Below are positions 45,651-53,303 of a stretch of DNA of 64,000 bases, piece by piece; the stretch's first letter is position 1; each line of letters begins with the position of its first letter. The DNA is from Bacteroidota bacterium. GTDB taxonomy: Bacteria > Bacteroidota > Bacteroidia > Chitinophagales > Chitinophagaceae. The notes under the pieces were generated by a model. It was not told the origin of the DNA. It did not search any database and saw nothing but the letters and a program-made list of their open reading frames with translations. The DNA lies in NCBI GenBank assembly GCA_030706685.1, contig JAUZOA010000009.1, positions 44,643-108,642 of the forward strand, read 5' to 3'. Made by a program: the position numbers and the translations under genes.

Positions 45651-46082
45651 TTATTTGTTCAATGTCCGTATATAATTTACAACAGACCACCTTTCAGCAT
45701 CTGTAAGCTTTTTATTGAAAGTTGGCATGGGTTTTCTTCCTTCTGTAATTTTCCAGTATAGTTCTCCGTCGGTAGATTTTGCAAATGCGGGCAAAGTAAA
45801 ATCTCCGCAGGCAATGTCTAAATTTCCCGCTTTGGTGCCGTCGCCTTTTCCGCTTTCCCCATGACAGGATTTGCAATTCTTAATGTATAGCTGTTTGCCG
45901 TCCTTTATAGATACCGGGTCAGACTTCACAGGGTTTTTCATATTTATCGCTGATGCAGGAGCCGGCCAGGGTGACCCTTTTGGTTTTGCCTGGGCAAATG
46001 ATACCTGGGATACAAAAAGCATAAAACATACTACTAAAGAAGCTTTCATTACTTGTTTAACTATTAGAGTAATCGCTTTCAT
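45651..46082 (-). CDS. Periplasmic class-I cytochrome c
   Basis: A 143-residue monoheme cytochrome: signal peptide to about residue 31 (QVSFAQ), heme motif CKSCH at Cys70-Cys73-His74, and Met near 118 in GRKPMPTFNKKL as the likely sixth ligand. SDAERWSVVNYIRTL-like ending (LTDAERWSVVNYIRTLNK) is usual in this group. It should shuttle electrons between the membrane complex encoded upstream and the lipoproteins encoded downstream. It is 69 bp from the next gene upstream; a second in-frame ATG at codon 12 would shorten the signal peptide. Confidence 0.9.
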   Translation of the reverse strand: MKAITLIVKQVMKASLVVCFMLFVSQVSFAQAKPKGSPWPAPASAINMKNPVKSDPVSIKDGKQLYIKNCKSCHGESGKGDGTKAGNLDIACGDFTLPAFAKSTDGELYWKITEGRKPMPTFNKKLTDAERWSVVNYIRTLNK

Positions 46083-46151
46083 TTTTTAAATTTTTATGAT
46101 TTATAAATTATTTGTTGACGTTGATTTGATTTTCATTTTAACTATTCATGC

Positions 46152-46721
46152 TTAACTTCTGCTGCCATGTAATTTTTTAAACAACCTGCCTGATTTATTA
46201 ATTCTCACCAGCTGGAAAATGACATAAAATATAGTACCCCAGATGATGACGATAATCGAGGTTGACGCGACGACCAAAAACATCGGGGCTTTTTCTCTTG
46301 AAGCAGAAAGGGAGCGATCACCCCAGTGAAAAGGCTCATTTTTAAGTGCGGCTCCCCATTTGACTTCTGATTGTGTTTCTGCATCTCCATAGGTTTCATC
46401 TTTTTCAATTTTGGCGATAATCACCAACATACCGTTTTTGTCCCCGGGCAAATCCATGGGGACGTCGATATTCGCTTCCCCGTTTTCATCAGTTTCAACA
46501 ACTTTTCCAACAGGCAATAAACTAAATGACCGCTTTACATACAGGTGAACTTCTGTGCCTTTCACCCGCCCGCTATCCGATAGTACTGTGGCTTTGCAGG
46601 TTTTTGTTGAATCGGTTTGTGAAAAGGATAATGTTATGGCGGCTGTCTTCTTTTCCTGCGCCAATAAATTGGACAGGGGCCATAGCGTGATAAAAAGAAG
46701 TATGAATGTTGCAACATTCAT
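46152..46721 (-). CDS. Exported single-pass membrane protein of the redox operon
   Basis: ATG 46721 gives 189 residues starting MNVATFILLFITLWPLS, a signal peptide; an alternative ATG at 46760 adds 13 residues. A beta-rich periplasmic domain (TCKATVLSDSGRVKGTEVHLYV, VVETDENGEANIDVPM) is followed by one membrane segment near the C-terminus (PMFLVVASTSIIVIIWGTIFYVIFQLV). No heme or metal motif is visible. It may be an accessory subunit that docks cytochrome c to the NrfD-type protein. Homology unknown to me. Confidence 0.75.
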   Translation of the reverse strand: MNVATFILLFITLWPLSNLLAQEKKTAAITLSFSQTDSTKTCKATVLSDSGRVKGTEVHLYVKRSFSLLPVGKVVETDENGEANIDVPMDLPGDKNGMLVIIAKIEKDETYGDAETQSEVKWGAALKNEPFHWGDRSLSASREKAPMFLVVASTSIIVIIWGTIFYVIFQLVRINKSGRLFKKLHGSRS

Positions 46722-46764
46722 TTTTAAAGAGAATACGTTATTTGTTCTTTTGCAAGCCATACAA

Positions 46765-48150
46765 TTAACTTTTGGGGTTGTCTAATTTCTCCAATTCAAT
46801 CCCTTCGTTTTCCAGCGTTTCCCAGATTGAAATGATGGGGAAAAATTTTGAAAATAGGGTAATAAGAAGCAGTACCCCTGCAAGTGATCCTGATACAATC
46901 GCTATTTCGATCCATGTAGGAAAGTAGATTGCCCAGTTAGCAGGCACATTCTGAATGGGTGTATAAGGATGCAACATGATGGGAGTAACAATCAGGTATC
47001 GTTTAAACCAGGCTGCTACTACTACCAGCAGGGCAATCGTGGCAAGCGGTACCGGCTTCCTGGCTCTTTTCCAGAGCAGCAATACAGCAGGCAGTGCCAT
47101 ACCAAATATTTGAACGGACCAGTAAAGCGGCGCATAGTGACCCGTAAATAAATCATTCAATAATTTTCCTTCCGCGCCTCTCATTTTATAAGCAGGAACC
47201 AAATATTCATTCAGGTTGAAATAGGCATAGATCAAACACAGAAATACTAGGAGTTTTCCCATGTAATTAAAATGCACGTCTGTTAAATACTTTTGGAGAT
47301 TATATGCTTTCCTGAAAACAAACATGGCTATGATAACACAGGCCGTGCCTGCCTGGAAAGCGCCGGCAACAAAGTAGGGCCCGAAGTTGGTGCTATCCCA
47401 TCCCGGGCGTAAAGTAGTAGCAAACAACCAGGCCGTGACGGTGTGAATGGAAATAGCCAATGGAATAATTAGTATGCAGATAATGGCTATACTTCTTTTC
47501 ATTATTTTCCACTGCTGACGATTTCCATTCCAGCCCAGCGCCAATACCCTGTACATCCATCGTTGCCATTTGGGTTTTTCTGTTAGCTTATCCCGGCATA
47601 AGGCTATACCCGGTAATAAAGGCGTATATAAAAACAAAACGCTTGTTACCAGGTAGGTTGATACTACAATAACATCCCATATAATCGGGGATTGAATACG
47701 GCCGTGAATAAACAAGTTCAAAACCCTGTCGGGCCGCCCCATATCAACTATAATGATTATACCGGCAAAAAGAATAGCCGCCACCGCAATGATTTCCGCG
47801 ATACGGGTGATGGGCCGATACCAGTCAAAATTTGTAAGCCGCAATACCGATGAAATCAGGGCCCCCACCAGGCTAATAGCAACAAAAAAAACGAAATTGG
47901 AAATGTACAGGCCCCAGGAAGCATAATCCCTCATCGCCGTAACTTTCAATCCGTTTCTAAGCTGGATGGAATAGGCATAGCAACCAACGAGAAGAACAAC
48001 AACCAGCAACCCTATCCAAAGTTTTCCCATTAGTCCTGTATGCCGCAAGGGCCGCAATATTGCTTCCCTGATTTCCAGGCGGTACTGCCTTTGTTCATCT
48101 TCCGTTAAAACAGGATGATATTCTGATCCTGCATGTGCATTTTGTAGCAT
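46765..48150 (-). CDS. NrfD/ActC-type polytopic quinol-interacting subunit
   Basis: The track start is TTG; ATG 48150 gives 461 residues. About ten membrane segments, longer than classic NrfD (about 320) and like ActC, TtrC or DsrP proteins. Landmark features include RDYASWGLYISNFVFFVAISLVGALISSVLRL, DMGRPDRVLNLFIHGR and IPLAISIHTVTAWLFATTLRPGWDS. The conserved Gly-Arg-Pro and His in the last two lie near the quinol site in homologues. It pairs with the ferredoxin subunit encoded 14 bp upstream and should exchange electrons between menaquinone and periplasmic carriers. Confidence 0.9.
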   Translation of the reverse strand: MLQNAHAGSEYHPVLTEDEQRQYRLEIREAILRPLRHTGLMGKLWIGLLVVVLLVGCYAYSIQLRNGLKVTAMRDYASWGLYISNFVFFVAISLVGALISSVLRLTNFDWYRPITRIAEIIAVAAILFAGIIIIVDMGRPDRVLNLFIHGRIQSPIIWDVIVVSTYLVTSVLFLYTPLLPGIALCRDKLTEKPKWQRWMYRVLALGWNGNRQQWKIMKRSIAIICILIIPLAISIHTVTAWLFATTLRPGWDSTNFGPYFVAGAFQAGTACVIIAMFVFRKAYNLQKYLTDVHFNYMGKLLVFLCLIYAYFNLNEYLVPAYKMRGAEGKLLNDLFTGHYAPLYWSVQIFGMALPAVLLLWKRARKPVPLATIALLVVVAAWFKRYLIVTPIMLHPYTPIQNVPANWAIYFPTWIEIAIVSGSLAGVLLLITLFSKFFPIISIWETLENEGIELEKLDNPKS

Positions 48151-48164
48151 ACGCGTCAATCGTT

Positions 48165-49148
48165 TTATTCAGTAGTATTATGAGCTACTTTATCGTCTTC
48201 AAATGGAAAGTTTCTTTGGACAGCAGGGAGGTAATACACCCTGGGTTCAGTTCCTAATTCTTCCAGGTAACGGTATCCCGCCCTATCCCTGATCAATTCG
48301 CTTAATCGGAAAGTTTCATCCCCATTTGTTACTGTATCTTCATTGGCGTCTCCGTAAAGCAGGGTTCCATTCGGGCAACTCGTCACACAATCAGGCAATT
48401 TTGATTGTCTTGCCATACTTACACAGAAATCACATTTTGATACGGTTCCCATTTTATCTTGCAGGCTTGTCTCAATTGAATCATTATTATAATTTGTCCT
48501 GGTGGAATCATTACTATCATTATTTCCGGGTGTCGGGCATGATACAACGGCAGCGTCACTTGTCCCCCAGTTCTTTCCCCAATTAAAAACCCTGGCATTA
48601 TAGGGACACGCAGCCATGCAAAACCGGCAACCAATGCAACGGTTATTATCAATTAATACCACCCCATCTTTTCTTTTGAACGTAGCATCCACCGGGCAAA
48701 CCTTAGTACAAGGGGGGTTATCACAATGAAAACAAGGTTGGGCCATCCAATAAGGAGCAGTATCATTGGCATCCTGCATCTTTTTTACTTTTATCCATTC
48801 AACAGGAGGCCGCTTGTGGTGCATTTTCTGGCAACCTTCAATACATTTTCTTGCATTAGCGCAACGGGCCAGGTCAATGACCATTACAAATTTTTTCCCT
48901 TCAATTCCTTCCCTGGATTGAATGTCTGAAATTGTGCTTTCAGCAATATGGTGCTTCATGTGGTTACTGTCCACCTCCACTAATTTCCCATCCGCCGTCA
49001 TCAGTTTTACTTTTTTCCCGGATTCCGGGATGGTATCAGCATGCAGTGTCTTCTGAATACCCAATCCAGCTAGTGTAGCGCCGCCGGCTAACAGACCGAA
49101 CTTCAAAAATTTTCTGCGCTGGGAACCTTCTGTATTTTCTTTCTCCAT
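48165..49148 (-). CDS. Tat-exported four-cluster ferredoxin subunit (DmsB/TtrB/NrfC-like)
   Basis: A 327-residue protein with a twin-arginine signal (SQRRKFLKFGLLAGGATLAG). Cysteine groups: CANARKCIEGC, CFHCDNPPCTKVCPVD, CIGCRFCMAACPYN and CDFC...CVTSCPNG, i.e. four [Fe-S] sites. The first has CX5CX3C spacing and one fewer cysteine than the usual CX2CX2CX3C, so that cluster may be altered or borrow a ligand. An Asn/Asp-rich insertion (NNDSNDSTRTNYNNDS) separates later groups. No molybdopterin catalytic gene adjoins it. It is the first gene of the operon and lies downstream of an FNR-like site. Confidence 0.9.
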   Translation of the reverse strand: MEKENTEGSQRRKFLKFGLLAGGATLAGLGIQKTLHADTIPESGKKVKLMTADGKLVEVDSNHMKHHIAESTISDIQSREGIEGKKFVMVIDLARCANARKCIEGCQKMHHKRPPVEWIKVKKMQDANDTAPYWMAQPCFHCDNPPCTKVCPVDATFKRKDGVVLIDNNRCIGCRFCMAACPYNARVFNWGKNWGTSDAAVVSCPTPGNNDSNDSTRTNYNNDSIETSLQDKMGTVSKCDFCVSMARQSKLPDCVTSCPNGTLLYGDANEDTVTNGDETFRLSELIRDRAGYRYLEELGTEPRVYYLPAVQRNFPFEDDKVAHNTTE

Positions 49149-49302
49149 AAATTTTTTGACTGGTAAGTGAGAATAAAAAATAAATTATCCGAATTACTTT
49201 ATTAAGAATGTGAATTAAAAAATGATCGCCGCTTGTATAAAAAAGACCCCATCAATACCTTCAATTACGCTGTTAAATTACCAGCTAACCGACGTTAGTC
49301 TC

Positions 49303-49316
49303 TTGATGCAAATCAT
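49303..49316. promoter_or_regulatory. FNR/CRP-like box upstream of the redox operon
   Basis: TTGATGCAAATCAT matches TTGAT-N4-ATCAA at nine of ten positions. It lies 155 bp upstream of the ferredoxin start, in the 454-bp gap 49149-49602 that also holds the fabF 3' side. Besides this site I see no gene or clear terminator in the gap. Placement is somewhat far from the start codon but possible with a long leader. Confidence 0.45.
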
Positions 49317-49602
49317 TACTCTACGTGACTCTTATCATGTAAGCATTAGACAGACCTCAAGCCTTTAAAAATCAGGAGAAAAATTTCACTTAGTAACAAT
49401 AAGATTAATGTGAGATAGTGGTCAATTTCTATTTCCCGCAAAGCTGGTAATTCCTGTAAAAGCACAGAAAGCTTTGTTGTTTATTATTGGCGGCCGATAA
49501 ATCTCTGCCGTCTTTATATAATATTATGTTCTGAAAATTCGGCCACTATTTATTGCAAAAGCAATGGGTGAGAGCAGATATTTACTGCTATGAAATACCA
49601 GC

Positions 49603-50841
49603 CTATATTTTTTTGAAGGCTACAATGCCGTTATGTCCGCCAAAGCCAAAAGTATTGCTCATCGCAACATTCACTTTCCTTTCGATGGGTTCTTTTACAA
49701 CAATCTTTAGTGAATGAGGTATTTCATCATCAATTTCATCGGTATTAATGGTAGGCGGGATCACTCCGTCGGTAATAGACTTAATGGATATGATAGCTTC
49801 TACAGCGCCGGCTGCGCCCAGCAAATGGCCGGTCATGGATTTAGTACCGCTGATGTAAAGATCCTTTTGTGTACCAAATAGCGCATGAATAGCTTTTGTT
49901 TCGCTAATATCTCCAACAGGCGTTGAAGTAGCGTGAGCATTGATATACTGTACATCTTCGGGATTTAGCCCGGCATCATTCAAAGTAAATTTCATTGCCT
50001 GTAAAGCACCCAGTCCTTCAGGATGTGTAGCCGTCATGTGATAGGCATCAGCTGTCATAGCAGCGCCGGCAATTTCCGCATAGATGGTAGCACCTCTTTG
50101 TTTGGCATGTTCATATTCTTCCAGCACCAAAGCGCCGGCACCTTCCCCCATCACAAAACCATCCCTCTTTTTATCAAAGGGTCTTGAAGCATTAAGTGGA
50201 TTATCATTTTTGGTCGACATGGCTTTCATGGCACAAAACCCGCCAACGGATGCTTCGGTTATTGGGGCCTCGGATCCGCCTGTAACAATAATTTTTGCTT
50301 TGCCCAATCGTATATAATTGAGGGCATCCATGATAGCTGTATTCGATGTAGCACAGGCAGAAACCGTAGTATAGTTAATACCCATATAACCATACTTGAT
50401 AGAGATCATTCCTGAAGCCATATTGGCAATCAACTTCGAAACAAAAAAGGGACTGAACCTGGGTTCGCCATTCGATAAAGTATATTCTTTTACCTGCTCT
50501 TCAAAAGTCTCCATACCTCCCTGTCCCGAGCCCCAGATCACACCGACATCAAATGGTGATAATAAATTGAGATCAAAACCTGAACCTTTAATGGCTTCAC
50601 CCGCGGCAATTAATGCATACTGGGTAAAGCGGTCAGTGCGTTTGATTTCGTTCCTGTCTAAATACTCTTCCGGCCTGTACCCGGGTATTTGACAGGCAAA
50701 TCTTGTTCTGAACTTTTGGGCATTAAACCGCGTAATAGCCGTGGCCCCGCTTCTTCCCGATAAAATGGATTGCCAAAAATCAGTTATGTTTTTGCCAAGG
50801 GGCGTAAATGCGCCCATGCCTGTTACAACGACCCTCTTCAT
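49603..50841 (-). CDS. fabF: 3-oxoacyl-[acyl-carrier-protein] synthase II
   Basis: A 412-residue condensing enzyme for fatty-acid chain elongation. Catalytic Cys163 is in TVSACATSNTAI, with the two active-site histidines in INAHATSTPVGD and SMTGHLLGAAGAVEA. RVVVTGMGAFTPLG and the end NTFGFGGHNG are typical. No acyl carrier protein gene adjoins it; most FabF genes lie next to acpP, so this may be a second copy. It is divergent from a TetR regulator over an 86-bp gap with a perfect operator, which suggests specialised control. Confidence 0.94.
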   Translation of the reverse strand: MKRVVVTGMGAFTPLGKNITDFWQSILSGRSGATAITRFNAQKFRTRFACQIPGYRPEEYLDRNEIKRTDRFTQYALIAAGEAIKGSGFDLNLLSPFDVGVIWGSGQGGMETFEEQVKEYTLSNGEPRFSPFFVSKLIANMASGMISIKYGYMGINYTTVSACATSNTAIMDALNYIRLGKAKIIVTGGSEAPITEASVGGFCAMKAMSTKNDNPLNASRPFDKKRDGFVMGEGAGALVLEEYEHAKQRGATIYAEIAGAAMTADAYHMTATHPEGLGALQAMKFTLNDAGLNPEDVQYINAHATSTPVGDISETKAIHALFGTQKDLYISGTKSMTGHLLGAAGAVEAIISIKSITDGVIPPTINTDEIDDEIPHSLKIVVKEPIERKVNVAMSNTFGFGGHNGIVAFKKI

Positions 50842-50880
50842 AAATTTTTCAGGATGATGAACAGTAAAGATAGTATTATT

Positions 50881-50912
50881 TGTAAAAATATACCGATTGG
50901 TATATTTTTACA
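50881..50912. promoter_or_regulatory. Perfect 14-bp inverted repeat, TetR operator candidate
   Basis: TGTAAAAATATACC (50881-50894) and GGTATATTTTTACA (50899-50912) are exactly complementary around GATT. The core ATACCGATTGGTAT is like many TetR/AcrR operators. It lies 15 nt before the regulator's ATG and 40 nt from the fabF ATG, and so can block both promoters. Confidence 0.8.
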
Positions 50913-50927
50913 CTGTAAAAACCGGGC

Positions 50928-51521
50928 ATGTCAAAAGCAGAAAATACAAAAGCCTATATTGTCGAGCGAACAGCGCCTGTCTTCAACAAGAAAGGATATG
51001 CGGGTACCTCCTTAGCAGATCTTACCGAAGCCACTGGTCTGACAAAAGGGGCCTTGTACGGTAATTTTAAAAATAAAGACGAGATTGCCCTGGCAGCATT
51101 CGATTATAATTTAGAACTGGTAAAAGAGATATTTTTTGCCAACAGTATTTCATTCAGCCATCCCGTCGATCAACTGCTTGCTATTCCTGCTTTAGTAAAA
51201 AAGAATTTCCCCAAAATAGCCGCTCACGGGGGTTGCCCTGTTTTAAATACATCGGTGGAAGCTGATGATAATCACCCTTCGCTTAAAAAGAAAGTAGCCC
51301 AAACTATTAAGTCATCGAAAAAGAATATTCAATCAATCATTGAAAAAGGGATAGCTTCCGGCGTCATAAGAAAACAAGCCGATCCATCAAAGTATGCGCT
51401 TATCTTCTTATCCGTCATAGAAGGCAGCCTGATGCTTACCAAGATTACCGGCGACTTAGCCTTCCTGGATGTGGCTATGGAGAAATTAAAAGAGATCATA
51501 TTGACCGAATTAAAAAAGTAA
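50928..51521 (+). CDS. TetR/AcrR-family repressor
   Basis: A 197-residue regulator. The N-terminal helix-turn-helix reads FNKKGYAGTSLADLTEATGLTKGALYGNFKNKDEI (about 17-51). The remaining helices form the ligand-binding domain, with GGCPVLNTSVEADD near 103, a motif common in TetR_C-type regulators of quinone or aldehyde response (YcdC/NemR-like). Divergent from fabF and next to a perfect operator, it likely represses itself and fabF. The inducer is unknown; a fatty acyl or reactive electrophile would fit. Confidence 0.9.
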   Translation: MSKAENTKAYIVERTAPVFNKKGYAGTSLADLTEATGLTKGALYGNFKNKDEIALAAFDYNLELVKEIFFANSISFSHPVDQLLAIPALVKKNFPKIAAHGGCPVLNTSVEADDNHPSLKKKVAQTIKSSKKNIQSIIEKGIASGVIRKQADPSKYALIFLSVIEGSLMLTKITGDLAFLDVAMEKLKEIILTELKK

Positions 51522-51850
51522 TGTTTTGATAAAAATCTACCGCCTGGTACATTATTTATCTTAGTACTATCCGCATTAAAATAATACAGTACTATCGCCG
51601 GGTGAGAGGAGGGTCAAATACGTTCATACCATAAACCTCCGGGGTTGGCACCCTGCCTGGTGGAACATGTCTTACTCCGGCAAGACCGTACCAGAAGGTG
51701 ACCACCATCGTAATTCAAGACATAACGGATATATAACTTTGTTTTTTCCGGAAAGCAATGATTCTTTAATTGATGGTTTATAATCATTTCCCGCTTGTAG
51801 CGACGAACTGATGTACATTTATACAGCAGTTGCCACAAACATCAATCATC
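51522..51850. other. Gap between tetR and the deacetylase gene
   Basis: I see no gene here. A 7-bp inverted repeat TAGTACT/AGTACTA occurs around 51562-51596 but is short enough to arise by chance. ORF-track entries in this stretch lack coding character. Confidence 0.5.
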
Positions 51851-52735
51851 ATGAAATACCCGGTAATAATAATTGCCTTTTTATTTTCTTCCCTTTCCTC
51901 CGTGCAAAAAGACAAGCCCGCTGACAAGATCCCCATTCTCATCCGTTGCGATGATATCGGTATGTGCCACTCAGTGAATCTCGCGGCCAAAGAGGTGCTG
52001 GAAACCGGCATCCCTGTCTCCATGTCTGTCATGGCTCCCTGTCCCTGGTTCGCTGAAGCGGTAGAACTACTGAAGAAATATCCGAACGTCTCTGTCGGCA
52101 TACACCTTACGCTTAATGCCGAATGGAAACAATACCGCTGGGGACCGGTGTCGGGATCACAAATTGTCCCAACCCTGGTCGATTCAGTTGGGTATTTCTT
52201 TCCTTCACGCGGCGCGCTTTTTGGCAATAACCCAAAACTCAGTGAGATTGAAACGGAACTCCGTGCCCAGATCGAAAAGGCCCTGCGGGCAGGATTAAAG
52301 ATCGATTATCTTGACTATCACATGGGCGCCGCTGTGCAAACTCCCGAAACAAGAGCGATTGTCGAAAAGCTCGCCGCGGAGTATAAAGTGGGCATCTCAC
52401 GCTACTATAATGAAACCGAAGTCGAAGGCTGGTACTTCGCTTCTCCCGCCAATAAACTGGATACGATGATGGTAAAGCTGAGAACAGTACAGCCGGGTGA
52501 GACCAAATTGTTTGTTATTCATGTCGGGCTTGATTCGCCGGAGATGAGCGCTATGGAAGATGCTAATCCCTGGGGACCAAAGGAGATGAGCAAACACCGC
52601 AACGCGGAATTGAACGGGCTTGTTTCGCCGCAATTCCAACATTTGCTTCATGATCCGAAATATCGTCTTGTCAATTATCGTATGCTGAATGAAGAAAAAG
52701 GGCTTAAGGCGATGAAAAGACCGGCAACGGATTAA
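51851..52735 (+). CDS. ChbG/HpnK (YdjC) family carbohydrate deacetylase, exported
   Basis: ATG 51851 gives 294 residues with a short signal-like N-terminus (MKYPVIIIAFLFSSLSS). The YdjC fold is clear: IRCDDIGMCHSVN carries the metal-binding Asp pair, VSVGIHLTLNAEW the His ligand, and YLDYHMG the second His. FVIHVGLDSPEM is conserved near the end. Family members remove acetyl groups from N-acetylated sugars such as chito-oligosaccharides. An exported version would act in the periplasm. It stands alone; the substrate is not evident. Confidence 0.85.
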   Translation: MKYPVIIIAFLFSSLSSVQKDKPADKIPILIRCDDIGMCHSVNLAAKEVLETGIPVSMSVMAPCPWFAEAVELLKKYPNVSVGIHLTLNAEWKQYRWGPVSGSQIVPTLVDSVGYFFPSRGALFGNNPKLSEIETELRAQIEKALRAGLKIDYLDYHMGAAVQTPETRAIVEKLAAEYKVGISRYYNETEVEGWYFASPANKLDTMMVKLRTVQPGETKLFVIHVGLDSPEMSAMEDANPWGPKEMSKHRNAELNGLVSPQFQHLLHDPKYRLVNYRMLNEEKGLKAMKRPATD

Positions 52736-53303
52736 CTTGGTCAACTGTAAAGACCAGCCTCAGAAAAACGGTGCCTGCCCTGATAAAAACCGGGTTTGAT
52801 TTTTTGTTCTGCTTTTTTACCAGGTGAATAGCAATTGAAAATTCCAGACCCCCCCGAAAGAAACTGTCCGGGAGTTGCATGTTCTCGCAGGTTATTTCTA
52901 AGGACTAAGGAAATGGTCAAGCGCCTCGGTCCGTCCTTAATAAGAAATTTTTCATCTTTAAGAAAAGCAAGACGGAGCGCAGCGCCTTCTTGAGTTTTGA
53001 ATAACACGAAGCGAAGACTGCGGTTCGAAGCACTTCGATTAGTTTGCTGCCTTGCCGATTCGCAATAGGAAAAGGTCAGCGATCGGAAATATTCCCCATC
53101 GAATCGGCCTGACTTTTTTGCTCCACTTTTTTGTGTCAAAGACAAAAAGTGGAACGGAAAACTACAAGGAGCAGGAGATTCAGCAAAAATGAGATATTCA
53201 TTATAATTCACTTTACTTAGAAACGAATTAATGAAAAGCCTTTAATTTGCGTTTCGGTGTTTGCCGGCCCTTCGGCACAACCTTAACTATCTAAACCACT
53301 TAT
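52736..53303. other. 568-bp gap with a stem-loop and repeat-like sequence
   Basis: No convincing gene. Near 53121-53152 CCACTTTTTTGT faces ACAAAAAGTGG, a stem with one bulge. Upstream sequence contains imperfect repeats such as GAAGCGAAGACT and GAAGCACTTCG. A minus-strand ORF of 156 codons (52741-53211) spans it but has no start or composition of a gene; it looks like read-through of a dispersed repeat. Confidence 0.5.

Noticed and set aside
51562-51596. TAGTACT/AGTACTA inverted repeat
   Set aside because: Seven base pairs in AT-rich DNA could arise by chance, and there is no suitable regulator or promoter context.
52741-53211. 156-residue minus-strand ORF
   Set aside because: Odd composition, no ribosome-binding context or recognisable domain, and it lies in repeat-like DNA.
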